Below, in pieces: positions 1-12,354 of a stretch of DNA of 64,000 nt. The DNA is taken from positions 3,162,001-3,226,000 of the forward strand of contig NZ_SODI01000001.1 of assembly GCF_004365915.1 (NCBI RefSeq), written 5' to 3'. Positions within the stretch are counted from its first letter, which is position 1. Every line of letters begins with the position of its first letter. Origin of the DNA: Cryobacterium psychrophilum (GTDB lineage Bacteria; Actinomycetota; Actinomycetes; Actinomycetales; Microbacteriaceae). The notes under the pieces were generated by a model. It was not told the DNA's origin, searched no databases, and worked only from the letters and a program-made list of their open reading frames with translations. The position numbers were made by a program, and so were the translations under genes.

Positions 1-1
1 C

Positions 2-784
2 GCGTCGAACCCGGCGGATGTTGCCCTGGTCACGGTGATCGCGGCCAACAACGAAGTCGGCACGATCCAGCCGCTCACCGAGATAGCGGCGCTCGCCGCC
101 GCCCACGACATTCCCATGCACGTTGACGCCGTCTCGGCCTACGGCTACCTGCCCATCGATTTCGCGGCCCTCAGCCGGGCCGGGGTGAGCGCGGTGAGTC
201 TCTCGGCACATAAGATCGGTGGCCCGGTGGGCATCGGGGCATTGATTCTCGGCCGCCGTACCGCCGTCGTGCCGCTCCTGCACGGGGGCGGGCAGCAGCG
301 CAAGGTGCGCAGCGGCACCCAGGATGTGGCGGCGGCCGTCTCGTTCGCGGTCGCGGCATCCGCCTTCGGCGCCGGTCAGCCGGCCGAGCATGCCCGACTC
401 TCGGTCCTGCGGGACCGGGTGATTGACGGCGTTCGCCTGATCGCCCCCGCCGCCATCCTGAACGGCGACCCCGACCCGGCCGGGCGCCTGCCCGGGAACG
501 CCCACTTCAGTTTTCCCGGGTGCGAGGGGGATTCCCTGCTCTTTCTGCTCGACGTTGCCGGCGTCTCCGTGTCGACGGGTTCGGCCTGCCAGGCGGGCGT
601 TCCGGAACCGTCCCACGTTCTGCGGGCCATGGGACGCTCCGAAAGCGAGTCCCGCGGTGCGTTGCGCATCACGCTCGGTCACTCGAGCAGCGACGCCGAC
701 GTTGATGCCCTGCTCGATGCCCTGCCCGCCGCCCATGCCCAGGCCGTGCGGGCCGGAATGTCCGATCGGGTGACGAGGGCCTAG
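2..784 (+). CDS. Cysteine desulfurase, C-terminal part (gene cut by window start)
   Basis: This is the last 260 residues of a PLP-dependent cysteine desulfurase (NifS/IscS class), which takes sulfur from L-cysteine and passes it to acceptors for tRNA thiolation or Fe-S assembly. The reading frame is open from base 2, so the true start lies upstream. Visible family signatures are the [11 protein letters not shown] segment, the PLP-lysine motif [16 protein letters not shown] and the active-site cysteine loop STGSACQAG near the end. It is followed 35 bases later by mnmA, whose product uses persulfide sulfur from such an enzyme, so the pair probably forms a tRNA 2-thiouridine sulfur relay. That pairing is inferred from context; whether it also serves Fe-S assembly cannot be decided here. 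Confidence 0.93.
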   Translation, partial: ASNPADVALVTVIAANNEVGTIQPLTEIAALAAAHDIPMHVDAVSAYGYLPIDFAALSRAGVSAVSLSAHKIGGPVGIGALILGRRTAVVPLLHGGGQQRKVRSGTQDVAAAVSFAVAASAFGAGQPAEHARLSVLRDRVIDGVRLIAPAAILNGDPDPAGRLPGNAHFSFPGCEGDSLLFLLDVAGVSVSTGSACQAGVPEPSHVLRAMGRSESESRGALRITLGHSSSDADVDALLDALPAAHAQAVRAGMSDRVTRA

Positions 785-819
785 TCAGCCCCGCCGCCGC
801 GAGCGACTACACTAGTCCG

Positions 820-1986
820 GTGAAGGTTTTAGCAGCAATGAGTGGCGGTGTTGATTCCGCCGTGGCCGCAGCCCGCGCGGTCGAGGCGGGACACGAGGTC
901 GTCGGCGTGCACCTGGCGCTCAGTCGAATGCCGGGAACGCTGCGCACCGGCAGCCGTGGCTGCTGCACGGTCGAGGATTCGATGGACGCCCAGCGCGCCG
1001 CCAACATCATCGGTATCCCGTACTACGTGTGGGACTTCTCGGCACGCTTCAAGGTTGATGTCGTCGATGATTTCGTTGCCGAGTACGCGGCCGGCCGCAC
1101 CCCGAACCCGTGCATGCGCTGCAACGAGAAGATCAAGTTCGCGGCTCTGCTCGAAAAGGCCATCGACCTCGGCTTCGATGCCGTGGTGACGGGCCACTAC
1201 GCCAGCATCGCGACGGATGCCGAAGGCAACAAAGAACTGCATCGCGCCGCCGACTGGGCCAAGGACCAGTCCTACGTGCTCGGCGTGCTCACCGCCGACC
1301 AGATCAATCACTCCATGTTCCCGCTCGGTGCGACGCCGTCCAAGGCCGAGGTTCGCGCGGAAGCCGCCGAACGTGGCTTCTCCGTGGCCAACAAGCCGGA
1401 TTCCTACGACATCTGCTTCATCCCGGACGGTGACACTCGGGGCTGGCTGGGGGAGCGTGTCGCCCCCGAAGCGGGAGACATCCTCGACCGCGAAGGCAAC
1501 AAGCTCGGCGAGCACGCGGGAGCAGTGGCCTTCACTGTTGGACAGCGCAAGGGACTCTCGATCGGCACCCCGGCCTCCGACGGCAAGCCGCGGTTCGTGC
1601 TCGAGGTGCGGCCGATCTCTAACACCGTCGTCGTCGGGCCCAAGGAGGCGCTCGCCGTCAAGGAAATCGCCGGCGATTTCTATACCTGGGCCGGGCTCGC
1701 CCCCACCACACCGGAGGTCGCCTTCGACTGCCACGTGCAGATTCGAGCTCACGCCGACCCGGTGCCGGCCATCGCGCAGGTTGTGCGCGACGCAGACCGC
1801 GTCGAACTGAAAATCATCCCCGCGGAGCCCCTGACCGGCGTTGCCCCCGGCCAGACCGCAGTGGTCTACCTGGGAACCCGAGTGCTCGGCCAGTGCACGA
1901 TCGACCGCACCGTCAGCGCTGTTCCGGTCAGTGCCGTTCCGGATGGTGCTGTTGCCAGCGAGGCAACTCCCGGCAGCGGTGCCTGA
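820..1986 (+). CDS. mnmA: tRNA-specific 2-thiouridylase MnmA
   Basis: MnmA makes the 2-thio group of uridine 34 in tRNA-Lys, tRNA-Glu and tRNA-Gln, using ATP and persulfide sulfur. The 388-residue length is normal. The PP-loop SGGVDS is at residues 8-13. The catalytic cysteine pair is visible as NPC98-x2-C and C199 in YDICFIPD. The GTG start at 820 is chosen because the conserved N-terminal strand [11 protein letters not shown] follows directly. The last 25 or so residues are an Ala/Val/Pro-rich tail (repeating VSAVPV-like units) beyond the usual C-terminal barrel. It lies directly downstream of a cysteine desulfurase, the probable sulfur donor. Confidence 0.96.
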   Translation: MKVLAAMSGGVDSAVAAARAVEAGHEVVGVHLALSRMPGTLRTGSRGCCTVEDSMDAQRAANIIGIPYYVWDFSARFKVDVVDDFVAEYAAGRTPNPCMRCNEKIKFAALLEKAIDLGFDAVVTGHYASIATDAEGNKELHRAADWAKDQSYVLGVLTADQINHSMFPLGATPSKAEVRAEAAERGFSVANKPDSYDICFIPDGDTRGWLGERVAPEAGDILDREGNKLGEHAGAVAFTVGQRKGLSIGTPASDGKPRFVLEVRPISNTVVVGPKEALAVKEIAGDFYTWAGLAPTTPEVAFDCHVQIRAHADPVPAIAQVVRDADRVELKIIPAEPLTGVAPGQTAVVYLGTRVLGQCTIDRTVSAVPVSAVPDGAVASEATPGSGA

Positions 1987-2014
1987 CGCGTGAGTCGAAC
2001 CGTGGCGCACGTGA

Positions 2015-4267
<2,253 letters not shown>

Positions 4268-4418
4268 CTTCCGTGCATTTTCGGGGCAGACCCCACAAAT
4301 AGGGCTCATTAGTCTTCTTTTTTGCCCCGTGCCGCCGATATGCTGATATCGATATGCATATGTGTGCTGCGGGCGCACGAGGCAGCGGCACAGGCGAGGG
4401 GATGTAGCGCTGTACGAC

Positions 4419-5786
4419 ATGGTAGCGGTGGTCATTTCGCTGGCCCTGGGGGGCACGCGTGACTCGTCCGTCGCGCCCGAACTCGTGCAGGTCACGCCGA
4501 TGGACAACGCCACCACCCTGCTGCCCGCGCAAACACTCGCCTCTGACCTGTGGGTTGGTCCCCGATCAGAGCCACTGTGGCTTCAGCTTCCGTCGCCTTC
4601 AGGCACCTCGGTCGACATCGACGGCACCGCGCGCGCCAGCCGCAGCACGAGCGGCATGGCCGTGCTCGAGGGACTCGCGCGGCTCACCCCCGCCGAACTG
4701 AGCGCGTTCGCCGCCAGCAACCCCACCGCCGTCGATACCATTCTCGCGGCGCCTCCGGCCGCGAGCGCGGTGACCCGCTGGTGGACGGGGCTCGATGACG
4801 CGGCACGTCACGACCTCCAGGGCGACCTTCCCCAGCTCGTGGGCAACCTTGACGGCATCCCGCTCGTCGCCCGCGGGCAGGCCAACGCGCGGTACCTCGG
4901 CGAGGCGGTGAAGACGGCGACCGCACGGCTCACCGGCCAGTCTGGCCGTTCCCTCTCCGCGTCGCTGAACCGTGAACTGTCCGTCATGGCACAGGTCCAG
5001 CAGGCATTGCTGCCGCCGTGCGGCTCTCCGCCGCGCACCCTCGTGCTTCTGGACCTCACGAAGGGTGGCAGGGCCGCGATTGCGCTGGGAAACCCGGACA
5101 CCGCCGACTTCGTGAGCTACCTGGTGCCCGGCATGAACTACGGCGTGAAGGAACAGCTCGTCAACTGGTCCAACACGGCCGACGATCTCTACGCTGAACA
5201 GGTCAGCGTGCTCCGGGAACGAGCCATCAGCACACACACGGCGACGCCCAGCGTTGCCACGATCGCATGGATCGGGTATGAGACGCCGAGCGTGTTCAAT
5301 GTTGGTGGCCTCGACCGGGCCGAGGCCGGCGCCGACTTCCTGGTGGACTCGTGGCAGGGCATCCGCTCCACGCGAGCCGGGCAGGAGCCGTTCCTGTCCG
5401 TGTTCGCTCACTCCTACGGCAGTCTGGTGTCGCTCGAAGCGCTCGCCCGCGGCTCGGTACAGGTCGACGCCCTCGTCCTGGTGGGTTCGCCGGGTAGCGC
5501 CATCCAATCGATCGACCGGCTCAACGTGGCCAACGGCAACGTCTACGTGGGGGAGGCGGACTGGGACCCGGCCGTGAACAGTGGATTCTTCGGCAGCGAC
5601 CCCGGAAGCGCCTCATACGGCGCCCACACGCTCGACGTGGACGGCGGTGTCGACCGGCAGAACGGCCGAACGCTGAACAAATCGTGGGGTCATAACGACT
5701 ATTTCACCCGGGGAAGCGAATCCCTGCACAACATGGCAGTGATCGGAACAGACCAGGCGGCACGCGCCACCAACGCCTCCGAATAG
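4419..5786 (+). CDS. DUF1023-type alpha/beta hydrolase
   Basis: This 455-residue protein resembles the actinobacterial DUF1023 alpha/beta hydrolase family. The C-terminal half carries the nucleophile elbow FAHSYGS with the likely catalytic serine at residue 332, followed by LVLVGSPG and a late histidine in SWGHNDYFT that could complete the triad. The N-terminal half is Ala-rich and helical, as is usual for the family. The substrate is unknown. The start is uncertain: the frame is open to GTG 4362, and ATG 4419 is chosen because it begins the hydrophobic segment MVAVVISLALGG. The purine-rich stretch GAGGGGA lies at 4396-4402, rather far from this ATG. An AT-rich palindromic stretch precedes the gene at 4337-4366. 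Confidence 0.75.
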   Translation: MVAVVISLALGGTRDSSVAPELVQVTPMDNATTLLPAQTLASDLWVGPRSEPLWLQLPSPSGTSVDIDGTARASRSTSGMAVLEGLARLTPAELSAFAASNPTAVDTILAAPPAASAVTRWWTGLDDAARHDLQGDLPQLVGNLDGIPLVARGQANARYLGEAVKTATARLTGQSGRSLSASLNRELSVMAQVQQALLPPCGSPPRTLVLLDLTKGGRAAIALGNPDTADFVSYLVPGMNYGVKEQLVNWSNTADDLYAEQVSVLRERAISTHTATPSVATIAWIGYETPSVFNVGGLDRAEAGADFLVDSWQGIRSTRAGQEPFLSVFAHSYGSLVSLEALARGSVQVDALVLVGSPGSAIQSIDRLNVANGNVYVGEADWDPAVNSGFFGSDPGSASYGAHTLDVDGGVDRQNGRTLNKSWGHNDYFTRGSESLHNMAVIGTDQAARATNASE

Positions 5787-5822
5787 AATTAGGCATCCAC
5801 GTCTATAAAAAATCGGAGTTCC

Positions 5823-6119
5823 ATGTCTGAAATCACGGCCGAGCAGGTTGCCCACTTGGCAAGCCTTGCCCGGATCGACCTCAGCCCCGAGGAGATCACG
5901 AGTCTCACCCACGACCTGGGCCAGATCGTCGACTCGGTCGCGAAGGTGTCACAGGTCGCTACGGCTGAGATGCCCGCCACGAGTCACCCCCTCCCGCTGA
6001 CCAACGTTTTCCGCCCCGATGTCGTCGTTCCCTCCCTCACGGTGGAGCAGGCCCTGTCCGGCGCCCCCGACCGTGACGGCGACAAGTTCCGCGTGCCCGC
6101 AATCCTGGACGGAGAATAA
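5823..6119 (+). CDS. gatC: Asp-tRNA(Asn)/Glu-tRNA(Gln) amidotransferase subunit C
   Basis: GatC is the small, 98-residue scaffold subunit of the GatCAB amidotransferase, which converts misacylated Glu-tRNA(Gln) and Asp-tRNA(Asn) to the amidated forms. The N-terminal [19 protein letters not shown] signature and the C-terminal LRPD-like belt (NVFRPDVV) are present. The start is preceded by a purine-rich ribosome site (atcGGAGttcc). It is the first gene of a compact gatC-gatA-gatB unit, with gatA 2 bases downstream. Confidence 0.96.
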   Translation: MSEITAEQVAHLASLARIDLSPEEITSLTHDLGQIVDSVAKVSQVATAEMPATSHPLPLTNVFRPDVVVPSLTVEQALSGAPDRDGDKFRVPAILDGE

Positions 6120-6121
6120 CC

Positions 6122-7660
6122 ATGACAGATCTGACCAGGCTCTCGGCCGACACCCTCAGCACCCTGCTGCGCGACGGCACGGTCAGCGCCGTTGAAGCCA
6201 CCCGCGCCCACCTTGATCGCATCAGCGAGGTCGACACCGACCTGCACGCGTTCCTGCACGTATCGGGGCCGGCTGCCCTCGCCACCGCCGCCCGCATCGA
6301 CGCGCAGCGCGCGGCAGGGGAGGAGCTCGGCCCACTCGCCGGCGTCCCGATCGCCATCAAGGACGTTCTCGCCACGCGCGACATGCCGACGACCGCCGGG
6401 TCGAAGATCCTCGAGGGCTGGGTGCCGCCCTATGACGCCACCGTGGTGGCGCGACTGCGTGCCGCCGGCCTCGTTCCCCTCGGCAAGACCAACATGGACG
6501 AATTCGCGATGGGCTCGTCCACGGAACATTCCGCGTACGGCCCGACCCGCAACCCCTGGGACCGTGACCGCATCCCCGGCGGTTCCGGTGGTGGCTCTGC
6601 CGCCGCGGTGAGCGCCTTCGAAGCGCCACTCGCGCTCGGAAGCGACACCGGAGGGTCGATCCGCCAACCCGCCGCCGTCACCGGGTCCGTGGGGGTCAAG
6701 CCCACCTACGGCGGCGTGTCGCGTTACGGCGCCATCGCGCTCGCATCCTCGCTCGACCAGGTCGGCCCCGTCTCACGCACGGTCTATGACGCGGCACTGC
6801 TGCACGACGTGATTGGCGGCCACGACCCGCTCGATTCAACCTCGCTCACCGACGCGTGGCCGTCCATGGCCGCCGCCGCGCGCGCGGGCCTCGCCGACGG
6901 TGCCCTCAAGGGCCTGCGCGTTGGCGTCATCAAGGAGCTCTCGGGTTCCGGCTTTCAGGCCGGAGTCACGCAGCGTTTCGCGGAGACGCTCGCGCTCCTC
7001 ACGGCTGCCGGGGCGGAAGTCGTGGAGGTGTCCGCTCCGAACTTTGAGTACGCCGTCGCCGCGTACTACCTGATCCTGCCCGCCGAGGCCTCCAGCAACC
7101 TCGCGCGCTTTGACTCCGTGCGTTTCGGGATCCGGGTGAACCCGAACGAGGGATCGCTCACGAGCGAACGCGTGATGGCGGCGACCCGCGAGGCCGGCTT
7201 CGGACCCGAGGTCAAGCGCCGCATCATCCTGGGCACCTACGCGCTCAGCACCGGCTACTACGACGCCTACTACGGCAGCGCCCAGAAGGTGCGAACCCTC
7301 ATCCAACGGGACTTCGATGCCGCCTTTGCGCAGGTCGACGTGCTCGTCTCACCGAGCGCCCCGACCACGGCATTCAAATTCGGCGAGAAGCTCGACGACC
7401 CCATGGCCATGTACCTCAACGACGTGACGACGATTCCGGCAAACCTCGCGGGCGTGCCCGGAATGAGCGTGCCCATCGGCCTCGCACCGGAAGACGGCCT
7501 GCCCGTCGGGCTGCAGATCATGGCCCCCGCGAAAGCGGATGCCCGTCTCTACACCGTTGGTGCGGCCATCGAGCAGCTGCTTGAAGCCGGCTGGGGCCAC
7601 ACCATGCTCGATCAGGCACCGGAGCTCACGCTCGCCAACAGCACCAAGGGAGCTCTCTAA
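6122..7660 (+). CDS. gatA: Asp-tRNA(Asn)/Glu-tRNA(Gln) amidotransferase subunit A
   Basis: GatA is the glutaminase/amidase subunit that frees ammonia from glutamine or asparagine for transfer by GatB. The 512-residue length is typical. The amidase-signature triad is in place: K80 in [11 protein letters not shown]155 in [12 protein letters not shown] and S179 in [12 protein letters not shown]. The glycine-serine-rich signature lies in the expected region. The gene starts 2 bases after gatC, and its stop overlaps the gatB start (TAATG), so translational coupling of the three subunits is likely. Confidence 0.97.
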   Translation: MTDLTRLSADTLSTLLRDGTVSAVEATRAHLDRISEVDTDLHAFLHVSGPAALATAARIDAQRAAGEELGPLAGVPIAIKDVLATRDMPTTAGSKILEGWVPPYDATVVARLRAAGLVPLGKTNMDEFAMGSSTEHSAYGPTRNPWDRDRIPGGSGGGSAAAVSAFEAPLALGSDTGGSIRQPAAVTGSVGVKPTYGGVSRYGAIALASSLDQVGPVSRTVYDAALLHDVIGGHDPLDSTSLTDAWPSMAAAARAGLADGALKGLRVGVIKELSGSGFQAGVTQRFAETLALLTAAGAEVVEVSAPNFEYAVAAYYLILPAEASSNLARFDSVRFGIRVNPNEGSLTSERVMAATREAGFGPEVKRRIILGTYALSTGYYDAYYGSAQKVRTLIQRDFDAAFAQVDVLVSPSAPTTAFKFGEKLDDPMAMYLNDVTTIPANLAGVPGMSVPIGLAPEDGLPVGLQIMAPAKADARLYTVGAAIEQLLEAGWGHTMLDQAPELTLANSTKGAL

Positions 7661-9180
7661 TGGCGAAAGCCGAATTGATGGACTACGACAAGGCCCTTGA
7701 GCTGTTCGAGCCGGTGCTCGGCTTCGAGGTGCACGTGGAACTCAACACCAAAACCAAGATGTTCTGTGGCTGCGCGAACGAATTCGGGTCCGGTGCCAAC
7801 ACGAACACCTGCCCCACGTGCCTCGGACTGCCGGGAGGCCTGCCGCAGGTCAACCAGAAGGCGATTGAGTCCAGCATCCGTCTGGGCCTCGCCCTCGGGT
7901 GTGAGATTGCCGAGCACTCGCGCTTCGCGCGCAAGAACTACTTCTACCCCGACACGGCGAAGAACTTCCAGACGAGCCAATACGACGACCCGATCTGCCA
8001 CGACGGTTCGATCACGATCGAACTCGAAAACGGACGACTCGTCACCGTGGATATCGAACGCGCCCACATGGAAGACGACGCCGGCAAGCTCACCCACAAG
8101 GGTGGCTCGACCGGCCGCATCCAGGGCGCCGACTACTCCCTGGTCGACTACAACCGCGGCGGCGTTCCACTCGTGGAGATCGTCACGCAGATGATCGAGG
8201 GCGCCGAGCACGACGCCCCCGAAATTGGCAAAACCTACGTGGCCGCCATCAGGGAAATCGTCAAGGCCCTCGGCGTCTCGAACGCCCGCATGGAAGAGGG
8301 CAACGTGCGCTGCGACGCGAACGTCTCCCTCCGCCCGCGCGGTTCCGACGTGCTCGGCACCCGCACCGAGACGAAGAACGTGAACTCCCTCCGCTCGGTC
8401 GAACGCGCCGTGCGCTACGAGATCCAGCGTCAGGCCGCGGTGCTGCACGCCGGCGGGACCATCACGCAGGAAACCCGTCACTGGCATGAAGACACCGGTA
8501 TGACCTCGGCCGGCCGCCCCAAGAGCGACGCCGATGACTACCGCTACTTTCCGGAACCAGACCTCGTGCCCATGGCGCCGTCACGTGAATGGGTCGAAGA
8601 GTTGCGCCTGACCCTTCCCGAACCCCCGGCGGCTCGGCGCAAGCGGCTGCAGGCCACCTGGGCCTTGACCAACCTTGAATTCCAGGACGTCGTCAACTCC
8701 GACCTGCTCGACGCCGTTGAAGCCACCGTGGCGGCCGGGGCATCCGCCCAGGCGGCACGCAAATGGTGGACCGGCGAGGTTGCACGCCTCGCGAACGTCG
8801 CAGGCGTGGCCGCCGATTCGCTCGTGCGGCCGGGGCAGCTCGCGGCCCTCATCACGCTCGTAGAAGCGGGAACGCTCACCGATCGCCTGGCCCGCCAGGT
8901 GCTCGAGGGCATGATCGCCGGCGAGGGAACGCCGGAGGAGGTCGTCGCCGCGAGAAGACTCGCCGTGGTCTCCGACGATGGCGCGCTCATCGCCGCCATC
9001 GACGCCGCACTCCTGGGGCAGCCGGACGTGCTCGCCAAGATTCGCGACGGCAAGGTGCAGGCGGCCGGCGCCGTCATCGGTGCGGTCATGAAGGCCATGC
9101 GCGGCCAGGCCGACGCCGCCCGTGTGCGTGAACTCGTGCTTGAACGCGCCGCGACCGTTGAGCCGGGCGCAGCCGAATAG
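7660..9180 (+). CDS. gatB: Asp-tRNA(Asn)/Glu-tRNA(Gln) amidotransferase subunit B
   Basis: GatB phosphorylates the misacylated aminoacyl group and completes amidation with ammonia from GatA. The 506-residue protein has the GatB/E catalytic cradle, with the signature [18 protein letters not shown] near residue 20, the [13 protein letters not shown] segment, the conserved motif with [14 protein letters not shown], and a C-terminal GatB/Yqey tail. The Cys pair in CGCANEF and CPTC may bind zinc. It overlaps gatA by one base. A small uncharacterised gene follows 9 bases downstream. Confidence 0.97.
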   Translation: MAKAELMDYDKALELFEPVLGFEVHVELNTKTKMFCGCANEFGSGANTNTCPTCLGLPGGLPQVNQKAIESSIRLGLALGCEIAEHSRFARKNYFYPDTAKNFQTSQYDDPICHDGSITIELENGRLVTVDIERAHMEDDAGKLTHKGGSTGRIQGADYSLVDYNRGGVPLVEIVTQMIEGAEHDAPEIGKTYVAAIREIVKALGVSNARMEEGNVRCDANVSLRPRGSDVLGTRTETKNVNSLRSVERAVRYEIQRQAAVLHAGGTITQETRHWHEDTGMTSAGRPKSDADDYRYFPEPDLVPMAPSREWVEELRLTLPEPPAARRKRLQATWALTNLEFQDVVNSDLLDAVEATVAAGASAQAARKWWTGEVARLANVAGVAADSLVRPGQLAALITLVEAGTLTDRLARQVLEGMIAGEGTPEEVVAARRLAVVSDDGALIAAIDAALLGQPDVLAKIRDGKVQAAGAVIGAVMKAMRGQADAARVRELVLERAATVEPGAAE

Positions 9181-9189
9181 GACTAACAG

Positions 9190-9480
9190 ATGTGGAAGAA
9201 ACAAGGCCCAGACGCTAGCGGTGGGAAATTCGGTGTCGGAGTGCAGGTCATCGTGCGCCTCGATCGCGCCCAATTTCCCGACTCCCTCGCCGACGACCCG
9301 ATCGGCGTCATCGTCGCCCCGGGGGCGCTGACCGGGTCGTCGTTCTATGTGCCGACGACCGTGCGCGAAACGGTGTGGCTGGTGGCGTTCGAGGAGCCGT
9401 TCTACGGACTGGACGGCTCCGGGCCGCATGAGTCGGCGAAGGTTCCGGAAAGCCGCCTGCAAACGACACCCGAAGTATGA
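9190..9480 (+). CDS. Small conserved hypothetical protein
   Basis: I do not recognise a family for this 96-residue protein. It begins MWKKQGPDASGGKF and has a beta-rich centre (VGVQVIVRLDRAQFPDSLAD, then GVIVAPGALTGSSFYVPTT) that could be a small barrel or an RNA-binding fold. No signal peptide, cysteines or membrane segment are seen. It starts 9 bases after gatB and overlaps the next gene by 4 bases (ATGA), so it is almost certainly translated from the same message. Codon use matches its neighbours, which supports a real gene. Confidence 0.7.
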   Translation: MWKKQGPDASGGKFGVGVQVIVRLDRAQFPDSLADDPIGVIVAPGALTGSSFYVPTTVRETVWLVAFEEPFYGLDGSGPHESAKVPESRLQTTPEV

Positions 9481-10598
9481 GCGACGGACCCCTCCGCGAC
9501 GTGCCAAAGCCGAGCACACCGACGTCCGCGGACATTCGTCGCTGGCGTCGATACCTGGCCGATGAACTTGCGGAAGCCGCGGTCTACCGCGACCTCGCGG
9601 CACGTCGAACCGGGGAGGAACGCGCGATCCTGCTGAGCCTCGCCGGGGCGGAGGGGCGGCACGAGGCGCACTGGCGCCGGCTCCTCGGCGACCAGGTGGG
9701 GCCGAGGAGGCGCGGCGCCCCGCGCACGCGACTGCTCGGCTTTCTGGCGCGCCGATTCGGTTCCGTTTTCGTGCTCGCCCTCGCCCAGCGTGCCGAGTCA
9801 CGCTCCCCATACGACAAGGATCACGACGCCACGAGCGCCATGGCCGCCGATGAGAGGATCCACGAGGAGGTCGTTCGCGGGCTCGCCGCTCGCGGCCGCA
9901 AACGCCTGTCCGGCAGCTTCCGCGCCGCGGTCTTCGGCGTGAACGACGGCTTGGTGAGCAATCTCGCGCTCGTTCTCGGCATCGGCGCAACGGGCGTTCC
10001 CGCCGCGACGATTCTGTTCACGGGTCTCGCCGGGCTGCTGGCCGGAGCGCTGTCGATGGGCGCGGGCGAATACGTCTCCGTGCGGTCCCAACGAGAGTTG
10101 CTGGAGGCCTCGAGCCCCACGCTGACGACCAAAAGCGTCCTGACGCACCTCGATGCCGCCGCGAACGAGCTGACCCTGGTCTACCGGGCGAGGGGGATGT
10201 CGCCCGACAAGGCGGAATTGCACGCGCGGCAGGTGCTGCGCACCGCCGAGGTCGCGACGAATCCTGCGGAAGCCGCAGACACGCGCGCCATGATGCCGAC
10301 CGTCGACGAACACGAGACCATCGGGACGAGCCTCGGAGCCGCGGCATCAAGTTTCTCCTTCTTCGCCTCCGGTGCGCTGCTGCCGGTGCTTCCGTATCTG
10401 TTCGGAATGGCCGGCCTGCCGGCCGTGCTCGTGGCAATCGTGCTCGTGGGAGCGGCGCTGCTCGCGACCGGCGCGGTCGTGGGGCTGCTCTCGGGCGGCC
10501 CGCCCCTGCGCCGTGCGCTGCGTCAGCTCATCATCGGGCTCGCGGCCGCAGGAATCACCTATCTGCTCGGCCTGGCGTTCGGCACGACACTTGTCTAA
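9477..10598 (+). CDS. VIT1/CCC1-family iron/manganese transporter with rubrerythrin-like N-terminal domain
   Basis: The 373-residue protein joins two modules. Residues about 20-125 look like a ferritin/rubrerythrin-type helical domain with repeated Glu and His residues suited to metal binding (RYLADELAEAAVYRDLAARR, then GAEGRHEAHWRRLL). Residues about 140-373 are a VIT1/CCC1 transporter domain, with the signature FRAAVFGVNDGLVSNLALVLGIG and ALSMGAGEYVSVRSQRE followed by hydrophobic segments to the C-terminus. Family members move Fe2+ or Mn2+ across membranes, and the N-terminal domain presumably senses or delivers the metal. It overlaps the upstream small gene by 4 bases. The metal preference cannot be read from the sequence. 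Confidence 0.87.
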   Translation: MSDGPLRDVPKPSTPTSADIRRWRRYLADELAEAAVYRDLAARRTGEERAILLSLAGAEGRHEAHWRRLLGDQVGPRRRGAPRTRLLGFLARRFGSVFVLALAQRAESRSPYDKDHDATSAMAADERIHEEVVRGLAARGRKRLSGSFRAAVFGVNDGLVSNLALVLGIGATGVPAATILFTGLAGLLAGALSMGAGEYVSVRSQRELLEASSPTLTTKSVLTHLDAAANELTLVYRARGMSPDKAELHARQVLRTAEVATNPAEAADTRAMMPTVDEHETIGTSLGAAASSFSFFASGALLPVLPYLFGMAGLPAVLVAIVLVGAALLATGAVVGLLSGGPPLRRALRQLIIGLAAAGITYLLGLAFGTTLV

Positions 10599-10599
10599 C

Positions 10600-11103
10600 G
10601 TGCTGACGCTCGTGTGGGCACAGAGCCGCAACGGCATCATCGGCCGCGACGGCACGTTGCCGTGGCACCTGCCCGAAGACCTCGCGCACTTTGCGCGTCT
10701 CACGCGGGGAGGGATCGTTCTGATGGGGCGCCGCACGTGGGATTCGTTGCCGCCGCGGTTTCGGCCCCTGCCTGATCGGCGAAACATTGTGCTCACCCGC
10801 CAGCCCGGCTGGCACGCGGTGGGCGCATCCGTCGCCCACGCGATGGAGGAGGCCGCGACCCTGACATCGGGCCGTGACCTGTGGGTCATCGGAGGGCGCG
10901 GGGTCTTCGACCTGTTTCTTGAGCGCGCCGACCGGCTCGAGGTCACCGAGATCAATGCGGACGTTGCGGGTGACACCCACGCGCCCCCCCTCGACGCGCG
11001 CTGGAGAATCGAGAGCGCGGATCCGACCGCCGGGTGGCACGAATCGAGCACCGGACTCGAGTACCGCTTCCTGCGCTACGTTCCGGTTGCGCTCGCGAGT
11101 TAG
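10600..11103 (+). CDS. folA: Dihydrofolate reductase
   Basis: This enzyme reduces dihydrofolate to tetrahydrofolate with NADPH. The 167-residue protein shows the DHFR landmarks VWAQSRNGIIGRDGTLPWHLPEDL at the N-terminus (including the active-site acidic residue in LPED), GGIVLMGRRTWDSLP with the NADPH-binding arginine/threonine loop, and WVIGGRGVFDLFL. Two starts are possible: GTG at 10600, which gives MLTLVWAQ and lies 1 base after the previous stop, and TTG at 10591, which would add MSN. The shorter form is preferred on family length. No thyA is seen nearby, so it stands apart from its usual partner. Confidence 0.93.
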   Translation: MLTLVWAQSRNGIIGRDGTLPWHLPEDLAHFARLTRGGIVLMGRRTWDSLPPRFRPLPDRRNIVLTRQPGWHAVGASVAHAMEEAATLTSGRDLWVIGGRGVFDLFLERADRLEVTEINADVAGDTHAPPLDARWRIESADPTAGWHESSTGLEYRFLRYVPVALAS

Positions 11104-11112
11104 AGTTTTTGC

Positions 11113-12345
11113 ATGGGCAAGCAGGATGGGAGCGAACGGCAGGTCACGACCGCGCCCGTCGACGATTCCACGGCCACCATCCTGCACGTTGACCTCGACG
11201 CATTCTTCGTCTCCGTCGAGCTGCTCGACCGCCCGGAGCTCGCCGACCAGCCCGTGATCGTGGGGAACCGTTCCGGTCGCTCCGTCGTGACCGCGGCCAA
11301 CTACATCGCCCGGCGCTTCGGCGTGAACTCGGCCATGCCCATGGCCCTCGCGCTACGCAAATGCCCGCAGGCCGTGGTGCTTGAGCCGCACATGAGCGCC
11401 TACAAGCACTACTCCGACCGGGTCATGAGCATCTTCGATGACGTCACGCCGCTCGTGGAACGCGTCGGCATCGACGAGGCGTTCCTCGACGTGGCCGGTG
11501 CGCGTCGGCTGCACGGATCGCCGGCCGTGATCGGTGAGCTGATCCGCACCCGGGTGTTCGCCGAGACCGGCCTGGTGTGTTCGGTCGGTGCGGCGCCCAC
11601 CAAATTCATCGCCAAGCTCGCGTCCGGCCTGGCCAAGCCCAACGGTCTGCTGGTGGTGCCGGCAGAAGCGACACTCGACTTTCTGCATCCCCTGCCCGTG
11701 AACGCGATGTGGGGCGTGGGGGCCACGACCGAGGAGGCCCTCGTACGGCTCGGGCTGCGCACGATCGGCGACATCGCCCACACGCCCCTGCACCTACTTC
11801 AGCGCTCGCTCGGGGAAGCATCGGGGAACAAACTGCACGAGCTGTCCTGGGGGAGGGACTCGCGCGCGGTCACGATTGAGCGCGAGGAGAAGAGCGTCGG
11901 CCACGAGCAGACATTTGAGTACGACGTGACGGATACCGCGGTGCTCCGCAGCGAACTGCTGCGGCTTGCCGACGCGGTCGCGGTGCGTCTGCGGCGGGGC
12001 GGGCTGGTCGGACGGCGCGTTGTGCTCAAGCTCCGCTACCGGGATTTCAGCACCGTCACGAGGTCGCGTACGCTCGCCGAGCCGAGCAACGTGGGACGGC
12101 GCATCTATGAAGAGGCCGTGGCAGCCTTCGAGGTGCTCGCGGCGTCCGGCATCCGGGTGCGTTTGATCGGCGTGCGGATGGAGCAGCTCTCGCCGGCGGA
12201 CAGCCAGGGCCTCGCCCTGTGGGATCCCGACGAGGATTGGCGGGGCGCGGAGCTTGCGGTGGACACCGTCACGGCACGGTTTGGGCGGGGCATGGTTCGG
12301 CCGGCGTCGCATATTGTGCCCAGCAGAGAACCGAACGAGGGGTAA
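11113..12345 (+). CDS. dinB: DNA polymerase IV (Y family)
   Basis: A 410-residue translesion polymerase. The palm motif HVDLDAFFVSVE near residue 28 and GIDEAFLDVAG near residue 120 supply the metal-binding carboxylates, SVGAAPTKFIAKLASGLAKP is the family signature, and a little-finger domain fills the C-terminal third. The first 20 residues (MGKQDGSERQ...) are an extension ahead of the catalytic core; ATG 11113 is the only close upstream start. No beta-clamp peptide is obvious at the extreme C-terminus. It follows folA by 9 bases. Confidence 0.95.
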   Translation: MGKQDGSERQVTTAPVDDSTATILHVDLDAFFVSVELLDRPELADQPVIVGNRSGRSVVTAANYIARRFGVNSAMPMALALRKCPQAVVLEPHMSAYKHYSDRVMSIFDDVTPLVERVGIDEAFLDVAGARRLHGSPAVIGELIRTRVFAETGLVCSVGAAPTKFIAKLASGLAKPNGLLVVPAEATLDFLHPLPVNAMWGVGATTEEALVRLGLRTIGDIAHTPLHLLQRSLGEASGNKLHELSWGRDSRAVTIEREEKSVGHEQTFEYDVTDTAVLRSELLRLADAVAVRLRRGGLVGRRVVLKLRYRDFSTVTRSRTLAEPSNVGRRIYEEAVAAFEVLAASGIRVRLIGVRMEQLSPADSQGLALWDPDEDWRGAELAVDTVTARFGRGMVRPASHIVPSREPNEG

Positions 12346-12354
12346 CCTGTTGGC

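Noticed and set aside
829-2010. Long minus-strand open frame of 393 codons opposite mnmA
   Set aside because: It is the antisense shadow of a well-supported gene in GC-rich DNA and has no recognisable protein motifs.
4282-4329. CGGGGCA and TGCCCCG arms with T-rich stretch after ligA
   Set aside because: The arms are 34 bases apart with the T-run inside the loop, which is not a normal intrinsic terminator.
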